Shown: positions 26,201 through 37,818, numbered from the stretch's first letter. The stretch: 64,000 bases of DNA from Bacillus fungorum (GCF_002746455.1 NZ_NWUW01000011.1:87677-151676); one strand, 5' to 3'. Program-made: numbers and translations. Notes: generated from the letters alone by a model not told the origin.

Positions 26201-26680
26201 CTATTTATGATACGGTTCACCACGATTAATACGAAATGCTCTATACACTTGCTCAAGCAATACTAATCGCATTAATTGATGTGGTAATGTCATCTTCGAA
26301 AAAGAAAGCGATTCGTTTGAACGCTTCATTACTTCTGAACTTAGTCCAAGTGATCCACCAATTACAAAGGCAACTTTACTCTTTCCATATGTAGCAAGAC
26401 GATCTAGACTTACTGCAAATTCTTCTGATGATTTTTGCTTACCTTCTATTGCTAATGCAATCACGTGCGTATCATCAGAAATTTTATCTAGTATACGTAT
26501 ACCTTCTTTTTCTTTTACAATTAACATTTCTGCTTCACTTAAATTTTCTGGTGCTTTTTCATCTGGCAATTCAATTACTTCTACTTTTGCGTATGCAGAT
26601 AATCGTTTTAAGTATTCTGCTATACCTTGTTTTAAATATTTTTCTTTTAATTTCCCAATTGAAATAATCGAGATATTCAC
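26201..26680 (-). CDS. rlmH: 23S rRNA (pseudouridine1915-N3) methyltransferase RlmH
   Basis: 159 residues from a GTG at 26680, preceded by AGGTGGGG. The frame continues upstream through a DnaA-box cluster but has no ribosome site there. The SPOUT knot is visible in [16 protein letters not shown] and [44 protein letters not shown], ending with the conserved GEPYHK. It methylates pseudouridine 1915 in helix 69 of mature ribosomes. It is yydA in B. subtilis. Confidence 0.97.
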   Translation of the reverse strand: MNISIISIGKLKEKYLKQGIAEYLKRLSAYAKVEVIELPDEKAPENLSEAEMLIVKEKEGIRILDKISDDTHVIALAIEGKQKSSEEFAVSLDRLATYGKSKVAFVIGGSLGLSSEVMKRSNESLSFSKMTLPHQLMRLVLLEQVYRAFRINRGEPYHK

Positions 26681-26705
26681 ACGTATTCCCCACCTTACAA
26701 ACATG

Positions 26706-26839
26706 TTATCCACATAACTTATCCACATATCCACAAATGTTACCCACATATTGTGTGAGAATCTGTGTTCGATACAACATATGTCGCCTTATTTTGACAA
26801 AATTCACATGTTTTTTTATCTTTTTCTGAGTTATCCACA
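26706..26839 (-). promoter_or_regulatory. DnaA-box cluster at the rlmH/yyzF junction
   Basis: TTATCCACA occurs exactly at 26706-26714, 26719-26727 and 26831-26839; ATATCCACA at 26727-26735 and TTACCCACA at 26740-26748 each differ by one base. All are in the same orientation. From memory, B. subtilis has one of its origin-proximal DnaA-box clusters at this same gene (yydA), where clusters titrate DnaA and restrain initiation. Confidence 0.8.
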
Positions 26840-26925
26840 TTGTTGATAACCGGCGCAACTTCACACTCATCCACAATAATATCTAAAGCTAATTCAACAT
26901 GTTCTAAACAACAAGGTAAATTCAT
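26740..26925 (-). CDS. yyzF: CxxH/CxxC motif small protein YyzF
   Basis: 61 residues starting at the ATG at 26925 behind GAGGTGAAG; a GTG nine bases upstream overlaps that ribosome site. It has CCLEH (CxxH) near the start and [12 protein letters not shown] (CxxC) further on, as in the small YyzF family, so it probably binds one metal. Function unknown. The last codons and the stop overlap DnaA boxes, so its 3' end also serves as a regulatory region. Directly upstream of rlmH on the same strand. Confidence 0.88.
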   Translation of the reverse strand: MNLPCCLEHVELALDIIVDECEVAPVINNVDNSEKDKKTCEFCQNKATYVVSNTDSHTICG

Positions 26926-26952
26926 ATTCTTCACCTCACTTTTCTACAATAG

Positions 26953-26979
26953 AAAACAGGAGGTAGGCCCTCCTGTTTT
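26953..26979 (-). terminator. Terminator downstream of yyxA
   Basis: AAAACAGGAGG and CCTCCTGTTTT form an 11-bp stem with a 5-base loop; the yyxA stop codon begins at its edge. Confidence 0.82.
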
Positions 26980-28154
26980 TAATACTTTTGAATGCCTAGT
27001 TTAACCGTTGTTGTTGCTCTTTTTGTACCACGATAAAACGTAAGAGTCATTTTATCATTAATTTTTTTATCATATAAGGCCGTACGGAATCCGATAATAT
27101 CGCGAACCGGTTTTCCGTCTACTGCTACAATCACATCGTGTTCTCGTAAATCAGCATCTGCACCTGGCGAAGGACTTTTCACATCTAAAATGCAAACTCC
27201 CTCTGTTACATTGCCCGGTAAATGCAATGTTTTTGACCAATAATAATTTGGAATCTCATTTAACGATCTAAGTTCAATTCCAATATAAGGTCTTCTTACT
27301 TTTCCGTATTTCTCTAATTCATTCATAATTGGAACAGCTCTAGTAACTGGAATAGCTAGTCCAATTCCTTCTACTTCTTTTGCAGCAATTTTCATTGAGT
27401 TAATACCAATTAATTGACCTGCTGCATTTACAAGCGCACCACCACTATTACCTGGATTAATTGCTGCGTCTGTTTGCAATACTTCTACTTGCCAATCATA
27501 ATGTCCATCTTGATCTAAATCTACAGGGACAATACGTTCATTAGCCGAGATAATACCTTGTGTGACAGTTCCAGAGAATTGCAGCCCGAGTGGGTTGCCA
27601 ATCGCAATAACTGGTTCTCCTCTACGAACTGTATTAGAATCGCCAATTTCAATTATTTTTTTCACATGCTTGGCGTCTATTTCTAGTACCGCCAAATCTG
27701 TGACTACATCGGTTCCTAATACTTTTCCTGGAACCTTCTTACCATCACTTAAACTTACTTCAGTGCGATTTGCTCCAGCAACAACATGATTATTCGTTAC
27801 AATATAAGCTTGGCCATCTGTCTTCTTATAAATTACACCTGATCCTGTACCAGCTTCTGAATCTGCCTCTGAAAAATTATCTCGTTGAATATTAATAACG
27901 CCAACAACAGCTTCAGACGCACGATCAACAGCATCCACAAAGCTAATCTGTTTAATTCCTTGAGCTTCGGCCACATTACTTCCACTTGCTTCAGCTTGCG
28001 GAAGCGCGCGCCCATCATTTGAAAATAAAGGAGCTCCAAATGCAAATAACGAAGCTCCTACAATTGTTCCTGCTATACTAGAAATAACAATACCTTTATG
28101 CTTCTTTTTCCTTGCACGTTTCATACGATAACTTTCTTCATCAATAAAGGACAT
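26979..28154 (-). CDS. yyxA: HtrA-like serine protease YyxA (HtrC)
   Basis: 391 residues. A basic cytoplasmic N-terminus is followed by one membrane anchor (about 22-42), a trypsin-like domain with the triad His in VTNNHVV, Asp in VVTDLAVLEI and Ser in NPGNSGGALVN, and a C-terminal PDZ domain (about 285-385). It acts on the outer face of the membrane in protein quality control. It follows the wal genes, the usual position of yyxA in Bacillus. GGGTGAA precedes the ATG. Confidence 0.95.
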   Translation of the reverse strand: MSFIDEESYRMKRARKKKHKGIVISSIAGTIVGASLFAFGAPLFSNDGRALPQAEASGSNVAEAQGIKQISFVDAVDRASEAVVGVINIQRDNFSEADSEAGTGSGVIYKKTDGQAYIVTNNHVVAGANRTEVSLSDGKKVPGKVLGTDVVTDLAVLEIDAKHVKKIIEIGDSNTVRRGEPVIAIGNPLGLQFSGTVTQGIISANERIVPVDLDQDGHYDWQVEVLQTDAAINPGNSGGALVNAAGQLIGINSMKIAAKEVEGIGLAIPVTRAVPIMNELEKYGKVRRPYIGIELRSLNEIPNYYWSKTLHLPGNVTEGVCILDVKSPSPGADADLREHDVIVAVDGKPVRDIIGFRTALYDKKINDKMTLTFYRGTKRATTTVKLGIQKY

Positions 28155-28217
28155 ATTTGTTCACCCATCTTCCTGAAAACAACTATATTCACCTTTATTG
28201 TTTACTAAAATGAAGAA

Positions 28218-29012
28218 TTATACGTATTGAATTTTTGTAGGCATTTTTGGATCTGTATCGTGAATTTCAAAGGCTTCTCCCACTCCAAATCCTTTTTCCT
28301 CTAATACTTGTGATACTGACATACGAGCTAGTTCTTTCATGTTATTATCTAAACTTAAATGGGCTAAATAAATATGTTTAGTCTCATCTGTAATTACATC
28401 TGCCATTGCTAATGCAGCGTCTTCATTACAAACGTGTCCCACATCACTTAAAATACGTCGCTTAATACTCCATGGATAACGTCCCATACGAAGCATCTCC
28501 ACGTCATGATTACTTTCAAACACGAAAGCATTAGCCCCCTTAATAACACCTTTCATACGGTCACTTACGTATCCCGTATCTGTAATAAGGGCTAACTTTC
28601 TATTATTGTTATGAAAAGCATAGAACATCGGCTCTGCCGCATCATGAGAAACTCCAAATGACTCGACCTCAATATCACCAAATGTTTTCACATCCCCAAC
28701 TGAAAAAATGAACTTTTGCTCAGTTGGGATATTTCCTATTAAGTGTTCCATTGCATTCCATGTTTTCTCATTTGCATAAACAGGTAAATCATATTTACGT
28801 GCCAATACACCTAATCCTTTAATATGGTCACTATGTTCATGTGTGACAAGAATACCTGACACATCATTTATATTTAGTTCTGCCTGTTTAAATAAAGCCT
28901 CTGTTGCTTTACCACTTAAACCCGCATCGACGAGTAATTTTTTTTCATTTGTTCCTACATATAGCATATTCCCTGTACTTCCACTTGCAAGTACGCTAAA
29001 ATGCAAACCCAT
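28218..29012 (-). CDS. walJ: MBL-fold hydrolase WalJ (YycJ)
   Basis: 264 residues of the metallo-beta-lactamase fold. Metal ligands are in [10 protein letters not shown] (HxHxDH), with later His and Asp in [16 protein letters not shown] and HLSLDNN. YycJ-type proteins have been proposed as 5'-3' DNA exonucleases in mismatch repair and to link cell-wall signalling with division; the mechanism is not settled. The start overlaps the end of walI by 17 bp, so it is the last gene of the walRKHIJ operon. Confidence 0.95.
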   Translation of the reverse strand: MGLHFSVLASGSTGNMLYVGTNEKKLLVDAGLSGKATEALFKQAELNINDVSGILVTHEHSDHIKGLGVLARKYDLPVYANEKTWNAMEHLIGNIPTEQKFIFSVGDVKTFGDIEVESFGVSHDAAEPMFYAFHNNNRKLALITDTGYVSDRMKGVIKGANAFVFESNHDVEMLRMGRYPWSIKRRILSDVGHVCNEDAALAMADVITDETKHIYLAHLSLDNNMKELARMSVSQVLEEKGFGVGEAFEIHDTDPKMPTKIQYV

Positions 29013-29838
29013 TCTTTCTCACTCCAGTATGTTCATCAACCACTTGATTTTCCCTTTCCCCTAATTCCATAACTTGTCCTTCAATTGCATTTACAAAGAA
29101 ATCCTGCTTCTGCTCCGTTTTTAAATTCCATGTTGGAGCGAGTACTTGGTTATTAGAAGTAGATGCGGTAAGGGTCGCATAACCAATTTGTGCTTCTTTT
29201 ACATGTGTATTCCCATGAACTTTATTTTTTAAATACAGGTTTTCTAAAGCCGTTTGGGCGGTAATAATTTCTTGTTGTTTCGTTTTTTCACTTTCGCCCA
29301 TTTCTTTTAAATCAGTTAGCATCGTCTGCGTGTACGACACCAGTTCATTTTTTTCATTTAATTCCACAACAATCATTGCTTGATCGTTATAGAAAATAGG
29401 CTTATCTTTATATTTTTGGAAGAAATAAATTTTAGAGTCTTTCATCGCGCCAAACTCATACTTTTGTCCATCCAATACATAGTTCTTCAAAAAATCATTA
29501 TACTTATCTTTAGATAATGATTTTGTATTTAAAAAGGGCTCTTTTAGCTTACTTTCTATCTTGTACATATTTTGTATACGCGCTGTTTGATTTTTTAAAG
29601 ACTGTACATCTTCTTCTTTAAACGCCTTGTTTTCCGCCCTAATAAATGACTCTTTTTTCGGCTCTTTAGGGAAATTATCCATAGTAATTTTGTTTGCTTT
29701 TAATTCCTGATCTATCTTTGTTTCTGCAATAAGCTCCAATTGATTACTATCTTGCTTTTGAATGAATTGAAAAATGAGAAAGAGGTCCAAAACAAAAAAG
29801 GTCACAATAAATATAGTTTTAATCCGATCCCAATCCAT
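28996..29838 (-). CDS. walI: WalI (YycI), modulator of WalK
   Basis: 280 residues with one N-terminal membrane helix (about 8-27, [19 protein letters not shown]) and an extracytoplasmic domain of YycH/YycI type. It forms a membrane complex with WalH and WalK; in B. subtilis it restrains WalK activity, in Staphylococcus it stimulates it. The start overlaps walH by 20 bp and the end overlaps walJ. Confidence 0.94.
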   Translation of the reverse strand: MDWDRIKTIFIVTFFVLDLFLIFQFIQKQDSNQLELIAETKIDQELKANKITMDNFPKEPKKESFIRAENKAFKEEDVQSLKNQTARIQNMYKIESKLKEPFLNTKSLSKDKYNDFLKNYVLDGQKYEFGAMKDSKIYFFQKYKDKPIFYNDQAMIVVELNEKNELVSYTQTMLTDLKEMGESEKTKQQEIITAQTALENLYLKNKVHGNTHVKEAQIGYATLTASTSNNQVLAPTWNLKTEQKQDFFVNAIEGQVMELGERENQVVDEHTGVRKNGFAF

Positions 29839-31132
29839 TTAGTCCTCCCTCACTCCACTCATATATTTTTTGTTTGCCAGCTTCATCTTCAAACTTTACA
29901 TACCAAATTGGCTGTAGTCGAGCTACTTGCCCATCTAGTAATAATTTGTATCCAATACCAATGTCTTTAATGAATCGTTTATCTACAGCTTCATTATTTT
30001 CCAAGGATGCTATCACAACGTGACCTGATGGAAGAGTAACCTTCTGTTCTATACCTTTCATGTTTAAAGACAATAATGGTCTTTCATATTCCATTACTTC
30101 CTCTGATCCCCATATTTGTCTCAATTCAGCTAATCCATCTGTATTGAATACGGAATATCCATCTTCATGTAAACGGAATACTGTCTGTCCTTTATTCATA
30201 TAGTCCAAACGATATGAATCCAAACTCCCACTATGACCATTTACAAAATCAAAGCTTTTTTGTAAAAGCATTAAATTATCAGTTGTTTTCTCACTTGAAA
30301 CAGAAGAGTTTTTATATTTTAGCATATGCTGATCGTTTTCAATCTCCATGGACCTAATACCATCTGTAAATATTTCTTTTGATTTTTCGGTAATAGGGCT
30401 TAAATAACGTGGGTCACTAAAAAGAGCATTCTTAAATGTATCAACCGCTAAATTAGATGAAATATATGTTATATTACTTAATTCTGTCGTTCCATCTGGT
30501 AAAAATATCTTTTTCATATCATTAATTTGATAGTCAAAATAAGGTTTCGCCGATACTATAAATTGATTTTGTGCATTTACAATGTCTTTTAAATATACAC
30601 CACTTAATTTAGCTTCATATATTCTAGAGTTATCACCATCAGAAACAAAATTAATTTTAATTTCTTGCTCCCTACTTCTAGAAGGGTCAAGAATAATTCG
30701 ATTAAAATGTTTAGGCTTATCTATACTTTTTTCTTTCATGCTAAACATAGATTTAACTGCATCAAATGGGATGTTGGTAGGGAAAATAAGCTCAATTTTC
30801 CCTTCACCATGCACATAAGAAAGGAAATCAGCTTTAGCAATCGATATCTCTTTGAAAGCATGTAATTCCCCTGCTTCCAAAGGTTTATAGATTGATTCTA
30901 TATCTCCCTCTCTTTTGCTCCCGTAATGATTTTTATCTTTATGCACGATGATAGAAGTAGGGCGGACAACATCAGCGATTTTAGTTTGAGTAGTTCCTTC
31001 ATTCCCCTGCACAAACTTTGCGTTTTGCATAGACGTGGAATCTGGCACGTACGTCCATAAGTTAAAAGTAAGAAATAGACTAATTACAACCAAATTAATT
31101 AAAACTATCGTTTTAACATTTTCCATACTCAT
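29819..31132 (-). CDS. walH: WalH (YycH), modulator of WalK
   Basis: 437 residues from the ATG at 31132, which forms an ATGA overlap with the walK stop; an in-frame TTG at 31138 and an ATG at 31126 are alternatives. One membrane helix (about 9-26) followed by a large extracytoplasmic domain. It interacts with WalI and WalK through its membrane helix. Tight overlaps on both sides indicate translational coupling. Confidence 0.94.
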   Translation of the reverse strand: MSMENVKTIVLINLVVISLFLTFNLWTYVPDSTSMQNAKFVQGNEGTTQTKIADVVRPTSIIVHKDKNHYGSKREGDIESIYKPLEAGELHAFKEISIAKADFLSYVHGEGKIELIFPTNIPFDAVKSMFSMKEKSIDKPKHFNRIILDPSRSREQEIKINFVSDGDNSRIYEAKLSGVYLKDIVNAQNQFIVSAKPYFDYQINDMKKIFLPDGTTELSNITYISSNLAVDTFKNALFSDPRYLSPITEKSKEIFTDGIRSMEIENDQHMLKYKNSSVSSEKTTDNLMLLQKSFDFVNGHSGSLDSYRLDYMNKGQTVFRLHEDGYSVFNTDGLAELRQIWGSEEVMEYERPLLSLNMKGIEQKVTLPSGHVVIASLENNEAVDKRFIKDIGIGYKLLLDGQVARLQPIWYVKFEDEAGKQKIYEWSEGGLNGLGSD

Positions 31133-32970
31133 TCCCAATCGTCCTCTTCATCCGCTGCCATTGGCAATGTGAAATAAATAGTTGTCCCTTTTCCTTCCTC
31201 ACTCTTCGCCCAAATCGAGCCACCATGTGCCTCAATCATTTCTTTCGCAATTGCTAATCCAAGTCCTGTACCACCCATTTGTCTTGAACGTGCTTTATCT
31301 ACGCGATAAAAACGTTCAAAGATTTTATCGACGTTTTCTTTCGGAATACCCATCCCTTGGTCACTTACACTAATCTCTAATAATTCCCCGCGATCACGTA
31401 AGCGATATGTTACTGTTCCACCCTCTGGTGAATACTTTAATGCATTCGAAATAATGTTATACAATACTTGTGTAATTTTATCCGTATCCATATCAATAAA
31501 TCGAGATTTTTTAGAGAAAGATCGTTTGAAACTTACGTTTTGCTCCTTAGACATTTCAAAACGATCAATAATGTTATTAAAGAAGTCAGTAAAGTCGACC
31601 CATTCTTTCATTAAACGATGTTCTGTACTATCAAGTTTAGATAGTTGCAATAACGCATTTACAAGTCTAATCATTCTTTCTGTTTCTTCTTGTGTAACTG
31701 TTAAAAATTGCGGTGCAATATTCGGGTCTTGCCATGCACCGTCCGTAAGTGCTTCTAAGTAACTGCGCATTGTTGTTAATGGCGTTCTTAATTCATGGGA
31801 AACGTTTGCCACAAACTCGCGGCGTTCCCTTTCTATACGCTCCTGCTCAGTTACATCATATAATACGGCAATTAAACCATTTGCCTTCCCTGTCTCTTTT
31901 TGAATAACAGAGAAACTAGCGCGTAAAATATATGGCTCATTTCTTGTACTAAAATCTAATAAAACAGAATCAGGCTCTTCGTATAAATGATCGAGCGTAA
32001 ATTCTTCTTGTATCCCTAATACTTCTAAAACAGATTGATCGAGCGCCGTTTCACGCGAAACATTTAGCATCTTTTCCGCAGGATCATTTAATAAAATAAT
32101 GTCCCCTTTTCGATCAGTAGCAATTACTCCATCTGTCATATGTGATAAAACGGATGATAATTTACGTCTTTCACTTTCCGTTGAAGAACGAGCTTGTTGT
32201 AATTTTTTTGATAAATTATTGAAAGATAATGCTAATTGTCCAATTTCATCATGGCTATGCACTTTTACTTTTCTTGAATAGTTTCCTTTTGCCATTTCAA
32301 TCGCTTGTCTTCGCATATCTGAGATTGGTCTTGTAATCGTTTGAGCTAACAAAATTCCCAGTACAGCTGTTACGAGCAATGCAATAACGGTTCCAGTCGC
32401 AAAGATTTGATTAATATCCTTCATCTGTTTATAAACATCTTCCATAGATGCAACAATGTAAATAACACCAAGTGCATCTTTGCCGTTATCATCTAGAATA
32501 GGAGTAAGCATAACTTGTACACGATGCCCTGTACGACCATCCTTCTCAATTTTCACTTCTGGCTTTTTTTGTACCAACACCCGCTGAACAGCTATATCAG
32601 TTGATGTTCTATTTACCTTGTTTTGCTTTGACTCATCTGAAATAGCGAGTAGCTTTCTATTCGAATCAAATACACTTACCTCTTGGATATCTTTCTTTCG
32701 ATCAGAGGCAAATTTTCGAATTGAAGTTTTAATCGTTTCATCTGTTGACTCTGTCTCTGCTTTTGTATAACTTTTTTTAAACTCTTGCTTCAAGTTATAC
32801 GATAATAAGTTCGTTTGCTGCGTTAAAGAATCTCTAAAGCCTTGTACAAGGCTCTTTTCTAACTCTCTTACGAAATATACCCCAATAACCTGCATAGCTA
32901 TTAATATTAATAGCATATATATGAGTACAAACTTTAAATGAATAGATTGAAAAAAACCAACTTTCTTCAT
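31129..32970 (-). CDS. walK: Sensor histidine kinase WalK (YycG)
   Basis: 613 residues. Order: TM1 (about 13-33), an extracytoplasmic PDC/CACHE-type sensor (about 34-185), TM2 (about 190-210), HAMP (about 211-263), PAS (about 268-375), HisKA with His392 in VSHELRTPL, and HATPase with NALKYSPEGG, DQGMGIP and GTGLGLAI. It senses peptidoglycan status, partly at the division site, and phosphorylates WalR to control autolysins; essential in most Firmicutes. It is three bases behind walR. Confidence 0.97.
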   Translation of the reverse strand: MKKVGFFQSIHLKFVLIYMLLILIAMQVIGVYFVRELEKSLVQGFRDSLTQQTNLLSYNLKQEFKKSYTKAETESTDETIKTSIRKFASDRKKDIQEVSVFDSNRKLLAISDESKQNKVNRTSTDIAVQRVLVQKKPEVKIEKDGRTGHRVQVMLTPILDDNGKDALGVIYIVASMEDVYKQMKDINQIFATGTVIALLVTAVLGILLAQTITRPISDMRRQAIEMAKGNYSRKVKVHSHDEIGQLALSFNNLSKKLQQARSSTESERRKLSSVLSHMTDGVIATDRKGDIILLNDPAEKMLNVSRETALDQSVLEVLGIQEEFTLDHLYEEPDSVLLDFSTRNEPYILRASFSVIQKETGKANGLIAVLYDVTEQERIERERREFVANVSHELRTPLTTMRSYLEALTDGAWQDPNIAPQFLTVTQEETERMIRLVNALLQLSKLDSTEHRLMKEWVDFTDFFNNIIDRFEMSKEQNVSFKRSFSKKSRFIDMDTDKITQVLYNIISNALKYSPEGGTVTYRLRDRGELLEISVSDQGMGIPKENVDKIFERFYRVDKARSRQMGGTGLGLAIAKEMIEAHGGSIWAKSEEGKGTTIYFTLPMAADEEDDWE

Positions 32971-32973
32971 ATA

Positions 32974-33681
32974 CTATTCCTGCTCTGGGTCACGCAAGTA
33001 ATACCCTACTCCACGTCTAGTGACAATTAAAGTAGGATGACTTGGATTATCTTCAATTTTTTCACGTAAACGACGCACCGTTACATCCACTGTACGTACA
33101 TCTCCAAAATAGTCATAACCCCAAACTGTTTGCAATAAATGTTCGCGTGTCATAACTTGTCCTAAATGTTTTGCTAAATAATGTAGCAACTCAAATTCAC
33201 GATGTGTAAGTTCAATATTTTCCTCACGTTTCGTTACACTATACGCATTTGAATTGATAACAATTGGTCCAATAACCATTTCCGTATTTTCTTCTTTTTC
33301 TGCAGCACCACCTTGTTGATGGCGACGTAAATTCGCCTTCACGCGAGCAAGTAATTCTCTCGTACTAAATGGCTTCGTTACATAATCATCTGCCCCAAGC
33401 TCAAGCCCTAATACTTTATCGATTTCAGAGTCCTTCGCTGTAAGCATAATAATCGGCATTTCTGAGTTTTTACGTATTTCACGGCAAACCTCTAAGCCAT
33501 CCTTACCCGGTAGCATAATATCCAATAAAACCATATCTGGCTGTTCTTCATTCGCCTTTTCAATCGCTTCATCACCATCATGCGCCATTACAATTTCAAA
33601 ACCTTCTTTTTCTAGGTTGAACTTCAAAATATCCGCAATCGGCTTTTCATCATCAACTACTAAAATTTTCTTTCCCATCAT
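32974..33681 (-). CDS. walR: Response regulator WalR (YycF)
   Basis: 235 residues, OmpR/PhoB family. The receiver (about 1-120) has Asp54 in LLDIML, the acidic VVDDE and Lys in VTKPF; the winged helix (about 135-232) has the conserved [33 protein letters not shown]. It is an essential regulator of cell-wall metabolism. AGGAGG lies nine bases before the first of two adjacent ATGs. Promoter elements of the operon should lie in 33690-33840, where I cannot single out a convincing pair. Confidence 0.97.
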   Translation of the reverse strand: MMGKKILVVDDEKPIADILKFNLEKEGFEIVMAHDGDEAIEKANEEQPDMVLLDIMLPGKDGLEVCREIRKNSEMPIIMLTAKDSEIDKVLGLELGADDYVTKPFSTRELLARVKANLRRHQQGGAAEKEENTEMVIGPIVINSNAYSVTKREENIELTHREFELLHYLAKHLGQVMTREHLLQTVWGYDYFGDVRTVDVTVRRLREKIEDNPSHPTLIVTRRGVGYYLRDPEQE

Positions 33682-33850
33682 CGTCTATTTCCTCCTTATA
33701 AAAATATGGTCAATAATCCTTAAACACATTGATGTTTACATAGTATATCCATATATGACCACATCTTTTGTTTAAGTATTTTCTCCTCTATTCTCACAGA
33801 CTCATGTATGATCCACTTTTACACGGAATCCTATACGATCTATAGAAAAA

Positions 33851-33873
33851 CCTCTAGCTTCAACTGCTAGAGG
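33851..33873 (-). terminator. Second hairpin behind the tRNA operon
   Basis: CCTCTAGC and GCTAGAGG, 8-bp stem with a 7-base loop, followed on the minus strand by TTTTTC. It backs up the palindromic terminator at 33929-33958. Confidence 0.7.
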
Positions 33874-33928
33874 CTCCTCATTCTATTTTAAAATAACTAC
33901 TCAATTTTGTAAAATTACACAAATAAAA

Positions 33929-33958
33929 AGGATATTAAGTGGGCCCACTTAATATCCT
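33929..33958 (-). terminator. tRNA operon terminator, a 30-bp perfect palindrome
   Basis: Fifteen-base arms meet at GGGCCC with no spacer. On the minus strand it is followed by TTTTTATTTG and starts five bases behind the last tRNA. Confidence 0.85.
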
Positions 33959-33963
33959 GAGAG

Positions 33964-34036
<73 letters not shown>

Positions 34037-34077
34037 AAAACTATATATAAAACCACTAATGGTGGTATAAACAAAAG

Positions 34078-34153
34078 TGGCGGTCCCGACCGGGGTCGAA
34101 CCGGCGATCTCCTGCGTGACAGGCAGGCATGTTAACCACTACACCACGGGACC
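34078..34153 (-). tRNA. tRNA-Asp (GTC)
   Basis: 76 nt including an encoded CCA; acceptor GGTCCCG, anticodon loop CTGTCAC (GTC), T arm GGTTCGACCCC, discriminator G. Confidence 0.97.
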
Positions 34154-34175
34154 AAAAATGAACATAAAAAAAACA

Positions 34176-34247
34176 TGACCCGTACGGGATTCGAACCCGT
34201 GTTACCGCCGTGAAAGGGCGGTGTCTTAACCACTTGACCAACGGGCC
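34176..34247 (-). tRNA. tRNA-Glu (TTC)
   Basis: 72 nt; acceptor GGCCCGT/ACGGGTC with discriminator A, anticodon loop CTTTCAC (TTC), T arm GGTTCGAATCC. CCA is not encoded. Confidence 0.97.
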
Positions 34248-34260
34248 ACGAAAAATAAAA

Positions 34261-34336
34261 TGGTGAGCCATGAAGGACTCGAACCTTCGACCCTCTGATT
34301 AAAAGTCAGATGCTCTACCAACTGAGCTAATGGCTC
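34261..34336 (-). tRNA. tRNA-Lys (TTT)
   Basis: 76 nt including an encoded CCA; acceptor GAGCCAT, anticodon loop CTTTTAA (TTT), T arm GGTTCGAGTCC. It is the first gene of the tRNA operon, as in the trnY group of B. subtilis next to purA. Confidence 0.97.
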
Positions 34337-34432
34337 ATGTTCACCAACGTCATATTTTCGTGACGACAAGATGTATCATAACATATTTTATTTATTTTTT
34401 GCAATACCTTTTTTGTTTTTTTATAAAAGAAT

Positions 34433-34466
34433 AAGAAAAAACTCATGCGAACATGAGTTTTTTCTT
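34433..34466 (-). terminator. Terminator downstream of purA
   Basis: A 15-bp perfect stem (AAGAAAAAACTCATG with its reverse complement) and a CGAA tetraloop. Confidence 0.9.
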
Positions 34467-34477
34467 AAAAATATCAA

Positions 34478-35890
<1,413 letters not shown>

Positions 35891-35930
35891 TTATATTTTT
35901 ACATTGTGAAAGCCTTATCTTTCCTATAAA

Positions 35931-35973
35931 AAAAAAGAAACACATCTTATTATAAGAAATGTGTTTCTTTTTT
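35931..35973 (-). terminator. Terminator downstream of dnaB
   Basis: AAAAAAGAAACACAT and ATGTGTTTCTTTTTT, 15-bp stem, with a further CTTAT/ATAAG pairing in the loop. Confidence 0.88.
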
Positions 35974-35982
35974 ATACTATCT

Positions 35983-37344
35983 TTATGCAGGCGGCGCATG
36001 CCCATCCTCGAAGCGACGTTCTAAGTTAACGAACTTATTGAACTCTTTAACGAATGCAAGCTCTACTGAGCCTACAGGACCGTTACGCTGCTTTGCAATA
36101 ATAATTTCAATCGTATTTTTATTTTCCGTTTCTCGGTCATAGTAATCTTCACGATATAAGAAGGCTACAATATCAGCATCCTGCTCGATACTCCCCGATT
36201 CACGAATATCAGACATCATCGGACGTTTATCTTGACGAGATTCTACACCACGAGATAACTGTGACAAGGCAATAACAGGTACTTGCAATTCACGTGCAAT
36301 TCCTTTTAGTGTACGAGAAATCTCAGATACTTCCTGCTGACGGTTCTCTCCTGATTTCCCGCTTCCTTGAATAAGTTGTAAGTAGTCAATCAAGATCATA
36401 CCAAGACCCTGTTCTTGTTTTAATCTACGACATTTTGCCCGAATCTCATTTACTTTAATCCCTGGCGTATCATCAATATAGATACCGGCATTAGAAAGAC
36501 TACCCATTGCCATCGTTAATTTCGCCCAATCATCAGAAGTTAATGACCCGGTACGAAGCCTTTGTGCGTCAATATTCCCTTCTGCACAAAGCATACGCAT
36601 AACAAGCTGATCAGCACCCATCTCTAGACTAAAAATCGCTACATTTTCATCCGTTTTCGTCGCTACATTTTGTGCAATATTTAATGAAAATGCCGTTTTT
36701 CCTACCGATGGACGTGCCGCCACGATGATTAAATCATTACGCTGGAACCCTGCCGTCATCTTATCTAATTCAGTAAATCCAGTTGGTATCCCGGTAACTT
36801 CACCTTTTTGATTATGCAAAAGCTCGATTTTATCGTAAGCATCTACAAGAACGTCTTTAATATTTTGGAATGCTTTCGCATTCGTTTGATGAGATACTTC
36901 TAATATTTTTTTCTCAGCCTCATTTAAAAGGCCATCTACATCATCTTCTCTCTCATATCCATCAGACACGATATGAGTCGCCGTTCGAATCAAACGACGT
37001 AACAGTGCTTTTTCAGCGATGATTCGTGCATAATACTCTACGTTAGCAGCAGTCGGAACGACTTCTGCTAATTCTGCTAAGTAAGAAACCCCACCAACTT
37101 CTTCTAGTAATCCTTGATCAGCCATCGCTGACGTCATCATTACTAAGTCGATCGGCTCTCCCTTGTCAGACAACCCAAGCATGACTTCAAAAATCTTTTG
37201 ATGTTTCGTTCGATAAAATGAGTCAGGTACCAATAGTTCCGATGCTGATGTTAACGCATCCTGATCAATTAATATAGCACCTAAGACTGCCTGCTCAGCT
37301 TCTATATTATGCGGAGGGGTACGATCAGCCATTACATCACTCAT
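35983..37344 (-). CDS. dnaB: Replicative DNA helicase DnaB (DnaC in B. subtilis)
   Basis: 453 residues from the ATG at 37344, six bases behind AAGGAGG; an in-frame TTG just upstream is inside that spacing. N-terminal helical domain (about 10-115), linker, and RecA-like ATPase with Walker A ARPSVGKTAFSL, Walker B MILIDYLQLI and the arginine-finger region. It is the hexameric fork helicase. It follows rplI on the same strand, 27 bp away. Confidence 0.96.
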   Translation of the reverse strand: MSDVMADRTPPHNIEAEQAVLGAILIDQDALTSASELLVPDSFYRTKHQKIFEVMLGLSDKGEPIDLVMMTSAMADQGLLEEVGGVSYLAELAEVVPTAANVEYYARIIAEKALLRRLIRTATHIVSDGYEREDDVDGLLNEAEKKILEVSHQTNAKAFQNIKDVLVDAYDKIELLHNQKGEVTGIPTGFTELDKMTAGFQRNDLIIVAARPSVGKTAFSLNIAQNVATKTDENVAIFSLEMGADQLVMRMLCAEGNIDAQRLRTGSLTSDDWAKLTMAMGSLSNAGIYIDDTPGIKVNEIRAKCRRLKQEQGLGMILIDYLQLIQGSGKSGENRQQEVSEISRTLKGIARELQVPVIALSQLSRGVESRQDKRPMMSDIRESGSIEQDADIVAFLYREDYYDRETENKNTIEIIIAKQRNGPVGSVELAFVKEFNKFVNLERRFEDGHAPPA

Positions 37345-37371
37345 ACGCAATCCTCCTTGCTTAACTTATTT

Positions 37372-37818
37372 TTATTGTTCACTAACATGAACTTTTACTG
37401 TTGCTGTTACTTGCGGATGCAATTTCACAGTAACGTTTGTATAGCCTAATGCACGAATTGCATCATCCATTTCAAATTTACGCTTATCAAGTTTAATCTT
37501 GTGTGATTTTTGCATTGCATCTACGATTTGTTTACTTGTGATTGAACCGAATAGACGGCCACCCTCGCCAGATTTGGCCTTTAATTCTACAGTTAGTTTC
37601 TCTAACGTTTCTTTTAATTGCTTTGCACTTTCAAGCTCTGCTGCTGCATCTTTTTCTTCTTTGCGTTTTTGAGCTTCTAAAGTTTTCATACTACTATTTG
37701 TCGCTTCAGCAGCTAATCCTTGTTTTAGTAAGAAGTTATTTGCATAACCATCTGGTACGTTTTTTACTTCCCCTTTTTTCCCTTTACCTTTTACGTCTTT
37801 TAGAAAAATTACTTTCAT
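37372..37818 (-). CDS. rplI: 50S ribosomal protein bL9
   Basis: 148 residues. The N-terminal domain [31 protein letters not shown], long connecting helix and C-terminal RNA-binding domain (FGSITSKQI...) are standard. Its start codon overlaps the gdpP stop (ATGA), so the pair is translationally coupled, as in other Bacilli. Confidence 0.98.
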
